14,178 bases of DNA from Pyrodictium sp. (GTDB lineage: Archaea > Thermoproteota > Thermoprotei_A > Sulfolobales > Pyrodictiaceae): NCBI GenBank assembly GCA_015662475.1, contig DQUB01000005.1:1-14178 (forward strand). Direction: 5' to 3'. A model generated the notes under the pieces. That model saw only the letters and a program-made list of their open reading frames with translations, had not been told where the DNA came from and did no database searches. Made by a program: the position numbers and the translations under genes. The first letter of the stretch is position 1, and every line of letters starts with the position of its first letter. Below, piece by piece: positions 7,255 to 13,294 of the stretch.

Positions 7255-7980
7255 ATGGTGGGGGAAGTAAAGGTACTCGGTGTACACGGCTCACCACGCA
7301 GATATGGTGAGAGCTATAAGCTATTAGAGATAGCTTTGGAGACAGCTAAGCGTGAAGGTGCTAGTGTAGAGCTCATAAACCTGTACGATTATAGGATCTC
7401 GCCATGTATAGGCTGTGTATCGGATAACGTGAAATATTGTAAGTATCCCTGCAGCGTTGTAGACGATGACTTTCCAAAACTGGCCAAGAAGGTGTTGGAG
7501 GCAGATGCAATAATCTTTGCATCGCCCATATACTGGTACATGGTTAGTGGAGTTATGAAAAACTTTATAGATAGACTAACATGTTTCGAAAACATGATAC
7601 ATCATACAGGTAGAAGTCTCCTAGAAGGCAAAGTTGCAGCATTCATTGTAACAGGAAACGATACTGGAGCGATAATGGCGATTGCATGGCTCATGGTCAC
7701 GCTCAACAGTATGGGAGCAATAATACCCCCTTGGGCGCTTGCTTACTATCATCAGAAGAGCGGCAACGTGTTAGAGGATGAACAAGCGGTACTAGATGCA
7801 GCAAACATTGGAAAGATAGTGGTTCAAACAGCTAAAGCTGTTAAGGGTATCAGCTCCTGGTACGATGCAAGCCTCAAAGAATTTGCAAGAACAATCATAT
7901 CCTCCAAAATTGGTGAGTGGCAGAATAGGCGTAGGGAAGAGTTAGAGATGCGCAAAAAACTTTTTGGTGAAAAACCATGA
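7255..7980 (+). CDS. NADPH-dependent FMN reductase family flavoprotein, possibly iron-sulfur type
   Basis: A flavodoxin-fold protein of about 241 residues. GVHGSPRRYGES (about 9-20) is the FMN phosphate-binding loop seen in this family, and ASPIYWYMVSGVMKNFIDRL (about 89-108) is its second signature. Four cysteines cluster at about residues 51, 54, 62 and 66 (C-x2-C-x7-C-x3-C). This recalls archaeal iron-sulfur flavoproteins, although those usually show a C-x2-C-x2-C-x4-7-C spacing, so a cluster is possible but not certain. The substrate is unknown. The strong site GAGGTGA (7244-7250) favours the ATG at 7255; a GTG at 7252 lies too close to it and a GTG at 7258 is possible. The stop overlaps the next start as ATGA, so it forms an operon with the peptidase-like gene. 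Confidence 0.88.
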   Translation: MVGEVKVLGVHGSPRRYGESYKLLEIALETAKREGASVELINLYDYRISPCIGCVSDNVKYCKYPCSVVDDDFPKLAKKVLEADAIIFASPIYWYMVSGVMKNFIDRLTCFENMIHHTGRSLLEGKVAAFIVTGNDTGAIMAIAWLMVTLNSMGAIIPPWALAYYHQKSGNVLEDEQAVLDAANIGKIVVQTAKAVKGISSWYDASLKEFARTIISSKIGEWQNRRREELEMRKKLFGEKP

Positions 7981-8921
7981 ATGTGGAAAAATACGTTGCA
8001 GTAGTAGACATAGGCAGACTAGGAAAACCAGCAATAGTAGCCCATGGCGGGGCGGGAGGCTGGCAAGTTGAGAGAGTAGGTGAAGCACTTCAAGTTTTAA
8101 AGAAAGCTGTTGAGGTTGGACTTAAACAGAAAACAGCTCTCGACATGGTTGTAGAGGCAATAGCCGTTCTAGAGGATAGCGGTATACTCAACGCGGGAAT
8201 TGGAAGTGTTCTAACATTTGACGGTAGGGTGCAGATGGATGCAGGACTAATGTATCGTGGTTGGGCAGCTGGTGTGGGAGCAGTATCTTATCCTCGTAAC
8301 CCAATAAGACTTGCTAAAGAGGTCTATACACGCACACGCCATGTCCTTCTAGTAGGTGCAGATGCAGACATGTTAGCAGCAAAACTTGGCCTACCAAAAC
8401 ATCCAGGCCCATCAGCCTCAAACTTTGAGAAATGGGTAAAGAGTAGGATGAATGCTAAGAAGTTGAAATGGGCAGCCCCCCTACTCCAACTCTACGGCGA
8501 TACGGTTGGTGCAGTGGCATTAGATCAAGAAGGACATCTAGCAGCTGGAGCTAGCACCGGTGGAATCAGCTTAAAACATCCAGGCCGTGTTGGCGATTCG
8601 CCAATACCAGGTGCAGGCTATTATGCAGAGGATGGTTTAGGAGCTTGTTCTGCTACAGGTATTGGTGAAACAATACTGCTTGGCATGGTGTGTAGAAAAA
8701 TTGTTGAACTACTTTCAAAAAAGAGTCCGGTTGAGGCAGTCAAACATGTACTCTACGAACATACAAGCAGGTTTGGTGCAGATACAGTAGGCGTTATAGT
8801 ACTATCAGCTGAAGGAGAAGCTGTAGCTGGCATCAACACGAGAGCAATGCCGATAGGCTATGGTGGTATGCGTAGCGGGGTAATGTTGCTTGAAAGAAAT
8901 GGTAAGGTCTTGGAACCGTAG
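7977..8921 (+). CDS. Isoaspartyl peptidase / plant-type L-asparaginase (Ntn-hydrolase, peptidase T2)
   Basis: A 314-residue member of the asparaginase-2 family, which hydrolyses isoaspartyl dipeptides and/or L-asparagine. The precursor cleaves itself to expose an N-terminal threonine. The expected cleavage is between Asp175 and Thr176 in YGDTVGAVA. Supporting residues are STGG (193-196), HPGRVGDSP with Arg204, and the oxyanion/glycine segment SATGIGE (225-231). IVAHGGAGGW (about 20-29) is the typical start of the alpha subunit. The ATG at 7977 has GGTGA 6 nt upstream and overlaps the flavoprotein stop by four bases, so the two are translated together. Which substrate dominates cannot be read from sequence. 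In a hyperthermophile, isoaspartyl repair or removal is a plausible role because asparagine deamidates quickly at high temperature (inference). Confidence 0.93.
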   Translation: MNVEKYVAVVDIGRLGKPAIVAHGGAGGWQVERVGEALQVLKKAVEVGLKQKTALDMVVEAIAVLEDSGILNAGIGSVLTFDGRVQMDAGLMYRGWAAGVGAVSYPRNPIRLAKEVYTRTRHVLLVGADADMLAAKLGLPKHPGPSASNFEKWVKSRMNAKKLKWAAPLLQLYGDTVGAVALDQEGHLAAGASTGGISLKHPGRVGDSPIPGAGYYAEDGLGACSATGIGETILLGMVCRKIVELLSKKSPVEAVKHVLYEHTSRFGADTVGVIVLSAEGEAVAGINTRAMPIGYGGMRSGVMLLERNGKVLEP

Positions 8922-8950
8922 AACACAATACCATTACATGTTGTAGAGGA

Positions 8951-9289
8951 TTAGAATCCGAAGAGACTCTCCAAACCTGCTGCCAGCTGTTCCTCGCTAA
9001 CACCCTCTTCTTTCTTCTCCTTCTTCTCCTCTTCTTCCTTCTTTTCCTCTTTCTTCTCCTCAGCAGCAGGTTGTGCAGCAGCCGCTGGTACGCCGACCGG
9101 CGCTACTGGCATTGCTGTTGCAGACTTAATTACCTCGTCAATGTTTATCTCTTTCAAGGCAGCAACAACAGCTTTAAGACGAACTTCATCAACTTGTATA
9201 CCAGCAGCTTCCAACACTTTACGTAGATTTTCTTCATTTATCTCCTTGCCTGCCGAATGAAGCATTAGACTAGCATATATGTACTCCAT
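8951..9289 (-). CDS. rpl12: Large ribosomal subunit stalk protein P1 (archaeal L12)
   Basis: Acidic stalk protein that binds in several copies to P0 (L10) on the large ribosomal subunit and recruits translation factors. The 112 residues show an N-terminal helical dimerisation domain (MEYIYASLMLHSAGKEINEE to about residue 58), an Ala/Pro hinge (about 59-76) and a highly charged Lys/Glu run (about 77-95). The hydrophobic tail LESLFGF binds elongation factors in this family. The ATG at 9289 follows a purine-rich stretch (GGAGGAGGGG) that serves as ribosome binding site. In many archaea P1 follows P0; here its upstream neighbour is an unrecognised 268-residue gene, 59 nt away. The stop lies 29 bp from the convergent asparaginase-type gene. 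Confidence 0.97.
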   Translation of the reverse strand: MEYIYASLMLHSAGKEINEENLRKVLEAAGIQVDEVRLKAVVAALKEINIDEVIKSATAMPVAPVGVPAAAAQPAAEEKKEEKKEEEEKKEKKEEGVSEEQLAAGLESLFGF

Positions 9290-9348
9290 CCCCTACCCCT
9301 CCTCCAACCCTAGTTGGCCACTAACGACCACATGGTTTTTCAGTTTTT

Positions 9349-10155
9349 CTACTCTACGCTACTACTAGCCTCAAGCTCGCGCTTTGCACGCAAGACAACG
9401 AGGTAGCGTGCTAACTTCTCTCTCAAACTACGACTTGTGTTGAGCGTAAGAGGGAGAAGACCAAGCCTACTTTTGCCCCTTATGGCACGACGAGCAGCAT
9501 TATAGGCTTCGTAGGAGGCTTTACGCAGCTCCTCAGATATAAATGATGGGAGAGGCTCTAATCCAACCACTACAACTTCGTAGAGTGGCTCTATAATGTC
9601 CCAGTATATGTACATTGCAGTTGCACTAGAAGTGCCTCCAACACGCTCAAATTCTTCAACTAAAGCTTTACCTATACCGTGCAACATGTACGCATATATT
9701 GGGTAGTCAACAAGTCTATTGAGCTGTTCACGCGTATCTAGTTTGTGTAACTCGAAAAGTTCTTTCAACCCATTGTGATGTGCAAACCATTTAACCCAGT
9801 ATGGAACAAGCCAGTCAGGTGCTAGATCAATACACGCTTTCACAACAAGTGTTTTTAGGGTAGTATTATAATATGTTGCAACTCCTAAACCGGTCTCTTC
9901 AACAGCTTCAACAACATCTTTACACTCCTTCTTCCACAGCTTATTTCTACAATTTTTCTCCCATTCAAGCCAAGCAAGAGATGTTCGAGTAAAAGAGGCT
10001 AGATGGAGTGCTATAAGATCTTCTTTACCTCCCACCTCTAGAGAGAAAGTTATGTCTTTAAACTCTCTTGCACTCAAACTCATTAGCAGTTCTATAAAAT
10101 GTTGAGTACTCCTACTATGCGCTTGTAACGTTGTAAATGTTGAGCGTGTAGTCAT
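9349..10155 (-). CDS. Unrecognised 268-residue protein, mostly helical
   Basis: I do not recognise a family. The protein is predicted mostly helical, without a signal peptide, transmembrane segment, nucleotide-binding loop or zinc motif. Visible features are a Ser/Thr-rich first 20 residues, a Trp-rich section (LAWLEWEKN near 60; APDWLVPYWVKWFAHH near 115-130), and an Arg/Lys-rich C-terminal third (YNAARRAIRGKSRLG; LREKLARYLVVLRAKRELE). The basic C-terminus could contact nucleic acid, but that is only a guess. The ATG at 10155 is preceded by a TTTTAAAA box at 10193-10200, which gives it its own promoter and a short leader without a clear ribosome binding site. A downstream Met near residue 25 is an alternative start. 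Codon usage and base composition look like the neighbours. It lies between the TIP49 gene and ribosomal P1, which by itself does not define a role. Confidence 0.75.
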   Translation of the reverse strand: MTTRSTFTTLQAHSRSTQHFIELLMSLSAREFKDITFSLEVGGKEDLIALHLASFTRTSLAWLEWEKNCRNKLWKKECKDVVEAVEETGLGVATYYNTTLKTLVVKACIDLAPDWLVPYWVKWFAHHNGLKELFELHKLDTREQLNRLVDYPIYAYMLHGIGKALVEEFERVGGTSSATAMYIYWDIIEPLYEVVVVGLEPLPSFISEELRKASYEAYNAARRAIRGKSRLGLLPLTLNTSRSLREKLARYLVVLRAKRELEASSSVE

Positions 10156-10192
10156 GGTACGACAAATCCGTAGACTGTGGTATGTGTAAGGG

Positions 10193-10200
10193 TTTTAAAA
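10193..10200 (-). promoter_or_regulatory. TATA box for the 268-residue gene
   Basis: TTTTAAAA (its own reverse complement) lies 38-45 nt upstream of the ATG at 10155, in the 65-nt gap after the TIP49 stop. A transcription start about 26 nt downstream gives a leader of roughly 15 nt. A purine-rich BRE is not obvious. It is the best archaeal promoter match in this gap. Confidence 0.5.
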
Positions 10201-10220
10201 GTAGTGTTGCAGTAGTGGGG

Positions 10221-11588
10221 CTAGCGTAGGAGACGCTCTTCAAACTTCTTTATGTACTCAACACTCTCTCTTACATCGACGAAGTAGCTAGCAGCTCGTT
10301 TAACATCTTCAGCAGTAACTTTGCGTCTACCCTCTCTCTCAGCTATTATCCTGGCAGGCTCCATCAACTGTATTGCATAGCGCAAGCTTCTCTGTTCGGC
10401 AATGTCTGTTAGTACTTCTAGAGCCTCTTCTGTAAGTGGTATCTCTTCCTCATCTGCTCTAATTCTAATGATTTCTCTAAGCTCATCTCTTGTATATGGT
10501 TTCATCTTTATGATGAGTAGTCTATCGAGTAGGTCAAGCGGTATACCATGTGGCGCCTCAATATCTGTTCCCCTAATCTTAGTCATACCCCTATTTGTTG
10601 CAAGTACAAGTATTGGTGCTAGTTCAGACTCCATAGCCCTGCTTAGAAAGCTAAATGCTTCGATATCGAGCATGTGTACATCGTCGATAAAGAGTACTCC
10701 AGGCACAAGTTCAGCTCTCCCCTCTTCAACAAGCTTCATAACTTGCTGGTCTACCTGCTTTCTAACCTCAGCAGGTATTTCTCTCTCAACAAGTTCTAGG
10801 CCTAGCAAAGCAGTTAGAGCAGCACGTTGAGCCATAGCACTCATATCGAGATCATGTAGCGTTAATGTGTGCACTATCTCCTTCTCCTTCTTCACAGGAC
10901 CACTAGGTAGCTCTACAAGCCTGTAGATGTCAACGTCATATTTCCTACCAGCCTCTCTAGCTCTACCGACTTTGTGAACAGCACCAGTTTCAGCATCAAT
11001 CCATATTACATCGCCCCTCCTAACTCTAAGCTGTAGAAGTTGCACTGCAATTTCTTCGCCAACGCTTATTGTGAGCTCGTCATCAGCCGTTTTTAGCGTC
11101 AATCTAGCTCCTCTAGGCACTTTCACGTACGGGTTAAACGGGTGTCTTGCGAATGCAAACTTTATCTCTTTGACCATACCCTCGTAGACAAGCCTTCTCT
11201 CCTTTATCCTAACACCTATAGCCTTCCTTATAGCCTGCATGAGCACCTCGGTCTTCTTCATGTCACTGCTATAGATCTCGGATCCCGACATAGCAACAAA
11301 TGGCGTATCTTCTCCAAGCTCTTTTGCAATAGCTATTGCTAGAGCTGTTTTCCCTGTCCCTGGAGGACCTACAAGTAGAATACCACGACCAGCCATCTTA
11401 CCCTCTCTAACCATCTGCACTATAATACCAGCTGCTTCTCTAGCCTCTACTTGGCCAACAAGACCAGCAGCCACCGGTTTAGCTCGCCCTTTCTCGTCAA
11501 GACCTAAACCGTGAATGTGGCTATGCGCACCAACTCTCCTTCGCCTTCTCTCCCTAGTCTCCCTAATTTCTGTAATACTAGCTCTCAC
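10221..11588 (-). CDS. TIP49 / RuvB-like AAA+ ATPase (RuvBL homologue)
   Basis: Archaeal homologue of eukaryotic RuvBL1/RuvBL2 (Pontin/Reptin), hexameric AAA+ ATPases of chromatin-remodelling and chaperone complexes; the archaeal partner complex is not established. Numbering is from the GTG at 11588 (455 aa). GAHSHIHGLGLDEKG (about 20-34) is the family's N-terminal signature. Walker A is GPPGTGKT (about 74-81). The TIP49-specific insertion domain occupies about 115-280. Walker B is LFIDDVHMLD, sensor 1 is ATNRG, the arginine-finger region is GIPLDLLDR, and sensor 2 is SLRYAIQLMEPA. I prefer GTG 11588 because GGTGAT lies 4 nt upstream and residues VRASITEIRE align with the usual start. ATG codons at 11594, 11600 and 11606 and a GTG at 11618 are alternatives. 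It is divergent from ino1. Confidence 0.94.
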   Translation of the reverse strand: MRASITEIRETRERRRRRVGAHSHIHGLGLDEKGRAKPVAAGLVGQVEAREAAGIIVQMVREGKMAGRGILLVGPPGTGKTALAIAIAKELGEDTPFVAMSGSEIYSSDMKKTEVLMQAIRKAIGVRIKERRLVYEGMVKEIKFAFARHPFNPYVKVPRGARLTLKTADDELTISVGEEIAVQLLQLRVRRGDVIWIDAETGAVHKVGRAREAGRKYDVDIYRLVELPSGPVKKEKEIVHTLTLHDLDMSAMAQRAALTALLGLELVEREIPAEVRKQVDQQVMKLVEEGRAELVPGVLFIDDVHMLDIEAFSFLSRAMESELAPILVLATNRGMTKIRGTDIEAPHGIPLDLLDRLLIIKMKPYTRDELREIIRIRADEEEIPLTEEALEVLTDIAEQRSLRYAIQLMEPARIIAEREGRRKVTAEDVKRAASYFVDVRESVEYIKKFEERLLR

Positions 11589-11617
11589 AACCATCACCAT
11601 CAGCATGGTGGTCTGCA

Positions 11618-11629
11618 CTTATACAAAAA
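11618..11629 (-). promoter_or_regulatory. Candidate TIP49-gene promoter
   Basis: The minus-strand sequence TTTTTGTATAAG lies about 35 nt upstream of the proposed GTG start. Its expected start site near 11597-11600 leaves a very short leader containing the GGTGAT site. The fit supports the short start at 11588, though an ATG at 11600 could then be a leaderless start. The box is T-rich but not canonical. Confidence 0.4.
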
Positions 11630-11654
11630 CCTTACTCTCATAGCCGATATTTGT

Positions 11655-11718
11655 GAGTCAGCAACCCAACAACACATCACGAGACACTCCTCAGACACTG
11701 GCGGTCACATCACCCCTC
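11655..11718 (-). ncRNA. C/D box guide sRNA (2'-O-methylation guide), candidate
   Basis: Read on the minus strand, the order is: box C GTGATGT (11707-11713), a 12-nt guide (11695-11706), box D' CTGA (11691-11694), a 10-nt spacer, box C' GTGATGT (11674-11680), a 12-nt guide (11662-11673), and box D CTGA (11658-11661). Both CTGA boxes are perfect. Both C boxes match RTGATGA except for the last base, which lies outside the core G-A pairs of the kink-turn. The 12-nt guide spacing, present twice, is the known rule for archaeal C/D sRNPs, which carry L7Ae, Nop5 and fibrillarin. GAG at 11716-11718 can pair with CTC at 11655-11657 as a short terminal stem. By the fifth-base rule the D guide would target C in CAACCCAACAAC and the D' guide U in ACACUGGCGGUC; the real targets are unverified. 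Confidence 0.75.
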
Positions 11719-11734
11719 CAGGCGACACTTTTAG

Positions 11735-11760
11735 CCAAAAACACCACTTCTAGTTTTTGG
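11735..11760. repeat. 8-bp inverted repeat in the TIP49-ino1 intergenic region
   Basis: CCAAAAAC (11735-11742) and GTTTTTGG (11753-11760) form a perfect 8-bp inverted repeat around a 10-nt centre. It lies between the minus-strand C/D sRNA and the plus-strand C/D-like array. Each TTTTTGG arm is about 25-30 nt before a box C in its own direction. It might be a divergent promoter pair or an operator, or a bidirectional terminator. Function is inferred only from position. Confidence 0.45.
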
Positions 11761-11782
11761 TATGATGTCATCCCTATAACGG

Positions 11783-11847
11783 ATAGTGATGAAAACCCCT
11801 GTTAACGAGCCTTTTTGGCGATGAAGACTTTCAGCGGCGGCTGATGA
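11783..11847 (+). ncRNA. Weaker C/D box-like array, possible second guide sRNA
   Basis: A perfect box C, GTGATGA, is at 11786-11792 and a perfect box D, CTGA, at 11841-11844, 59 nt overall, which is a normal size for archaeal C/D sRNAs. The inner boxes are poorer: ACGA at 11805-11808 (12 nt after box C) could be D', and GCGATGA at 11818-11824 could be C'. The C'-to-D interval is 16 nt rather than 12, and no terminal stem is apparent. A TTTTTGGTAT box ends about 23 nt before box C. The repeated GATGA words may therefore be coincidental. Confidence 0.35.
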
Positions 11848-11857
11848 TGGAAACACA

Positions 11858-11864
11858 TTTATAG
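11858..11864 (+). promoter_or_regulatory. TATA box upstream of ino1
   Basis: TTTATAG preceded by GGAAACACA is a good archaeal BRE-TATA arrangement. The expected start site is near 11887, giving a leader of about 120 nt before the ATG at 12008. Other TATA-like words nearby (TAATATAAC at 11878-11886, ACTATACATAG near 11939-11949) could give later starts and a shorter leader. Confidence 0.5.
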
Positions 11865-11889
11865 AGACATTCATGTAGTAATATAACAC

Positions 11890-11916
11890 GGCTCTTCGAA
11901 CATTCTCGAAGGCGCC
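11890..11916 (+). repeat. Hairpin at the predicted 5' end of the ino1 leader
   Basis: CTTCGA (11894-11899) and TCGAAG (11906-11911) form a 6-bp stem with loop ACATTC. GGC (11890-11892) and GCC (11914-11916) can extend it past a small internal loop. If the TATA box at 11858 is used, this hairpin sits at the very start of the transcript. It could stabilise the leader or act as a binding site. Confidence 0.45.
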
Positions 11917-12007
11917 ATAAGTTCTCCTCTTTACGAGTTACTATACATAGTAGATACTCTTACGTATGTAGTTTGTAAGCATAATTTTACTCTCCAAGGT
12001 GGTGTAT

Positions 12008-13246
12008 ATGGGTAGGGAGGTGCGTGTAGGTCTTATAGGTCAAGGATACGTAGCTTCAACGTTAGCTGTTGGTGTTGAGAGGATAAAGGCTGGCGAAATA
12101 CCACCATATGGTGTGCCATTTCAAGACTATTTGACCGACTATAAGATCAAAGACATAGTCTTTGTATCAAGCATTGATGTTGATGAAGAAAAGATTGGCA
12201 AGACTTTATACGAAGTGTGTAAAATGTACTATCCCAATCTAAACATTCCCGAAACACTAAAGAATGTGGTAGTTGAACGTGGTGTGCATTTGAATTCTGC
12301 AAAAGGTCTGCCAATAAAGGCTAGAGGTCTTGAAGAGGATGGCCTATCTCTTGCAGAAGCTGTTGAAAAGCTTGTTTCGCTATGGGAGAAAGCTAAGGTA
12401 GACGTACTAGTACATCTCATCACCACTGAGAGGACTGGAAGACTGACTAGTTGGAGGGAATTGGAGGAGAAGATTAAGCGTGGTGAGGTAAAGGGGCTAT
12501 CTGCAAGTCATGTCTACTTCTACGCAGCAATGGTCTATGCTGAGACCGTCAAACCTGTAGCGTTCATAAATAGTATACCTGCTACTTTAGCTCGTGATCC
12601 AGTTGCTGTTGAAGCGGCAGCAAAGAGAAACAGTCTTGTGCTAGGAGATGATGGTGCTAGTGGTGCTACACCACTAACAAGCGATCTATTAGAACATCTT
12701 GCTGAGCGGAACAGGTTTGTTAGAGGTGTTGTACAGTTCAACATTGGCGGCAATCTAGACTTTTACGCGTTAACAGACCCGGCGAGAAACCTAGCTAAGG
12801 AGGAGACGAAGAGCAGTATTGTAGAAGATGTACTGGGTTATAATGCACCACACTTTATCAAGCCAACAGGCTACCTAGAGCCTCTAGGTGACAAGAAGTT
12901 TGTCTCAATGCACATCGAATACATAAGCTTTAACGGTGCTGTAGACGAGCTAATAGTCAATGTCAGAATAAATGATAGTCCTGCATTGGCAGGCTTGCTA
13001 GTAGATGTTGTGCGTATGGCTAAGATAGCGTTAGATCGAGGCTACAAGGGTACCGTGTACGAGATAAACGCGTTCTACATGAAGAGTCCAGGTCCGGTAG
13101 GCTCAAAATCGATTTCAAGGATAGTAGCTTACCAAGTACTCGTTGACTGGCTGTTGAGGAACAAAGCGTTGGAGAAAATACCAAGATACAGTGTACACAA
13201 CTTCATACAAATGCTTAGAGAATATTATAATTTGCAGTCGAGTTAA
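12008..13246 (+). CDS. ino1: Inositol-1-phosphate (myo-inositol-3-phosphate) synthase
   Basis: Converts glucose 6-phosphate to L-myo-inositol 1-phosphate with tightly bound NAD. The product feeds archaeal inositol phospholipids and, in many hyperthermophiles, the solute di-myo-inositol phosphate. The protein is 412 residues. The Rossmann start is VGLIGQGYVAS (about 7-17). Family signatures are LGDDGASGATPL (about 212-223), QFNIGGNLDFYALTD (about 243-257), the catalytic segment EETKSSIVEDVLG (about 265-277), and PLGDKKFVSMHIEY (about 292-305). I choose the ATG at 12008 because AAGGTGGT (11996-12003) is its ribosome binding site; the GTG codons at 11999 and 12002 lie inside that site. The gene has a 5' leader with promoter and hairpin, and tmcA follows on the same strand. 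Confidence 0.95.
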   Translation: MGREVRVGLIGQGYVASTLAVGVERIKAGEIPPYGVPFQDYLTDYKIKDIVFVSSIDVDEEKIGKTLYEVCKMYYPNLNIPETLKNVVVERGVHLNSAKGLPIKARGLEEDGLSLAEAVEKLVSLWEKAKVDVLVHLITTERTGRLTSWRELEEKIKRGEVKGLSASHVYFYAAMVYAETVKPVAFINSIPATLARDPVAVEAAAKRNSLVLGDDGASGATPLTSDLLEHLAERNRFVRGVVQFNIGGNLDFYALTDPARNLAKEETKSSIVEDVLGYNAPHFIKPTGYLEPLGDKKFVSMHIEYISFNGAVDELIVNVRINDSPALAGLLVDVVRMAKIALDRGYKGTVYEINAFYMKSPGPVGSKSISRIVAYQVLVDWLLRNKALEKIPRYSVHNFIQMLREYYNLQSS

Positions 13247-13294
13247 CGGCCTTCGGCAGGACCCAAAACAGTTTTTCGCATCCACAACACATAT

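Noticed and set aside
9001..9060. Direct repeats of TTCTTC type
   Set aside because: They encode the Lys/Glu-rich charged run that is normal in ribosomal P1 and are not a separate repeat element.
11511..11753. 80-codon plus-strand open frame over the 5' end of the TIP49 gene
   Set aside because: It has no ribosome binding site, low-complexity composition, and overlaps both the TIP49 start on the opposite strand and the candidate sRNA.
13247..13276. Intrinsic terminator after ino1 (GCC-TTC-GGC stem and GTTTTT)
   Set aside because: The stem is only 3 bp and the T-run lies about 15 nt away. The T-run may equally be a promoter box for tmcA, so no separate call is made.
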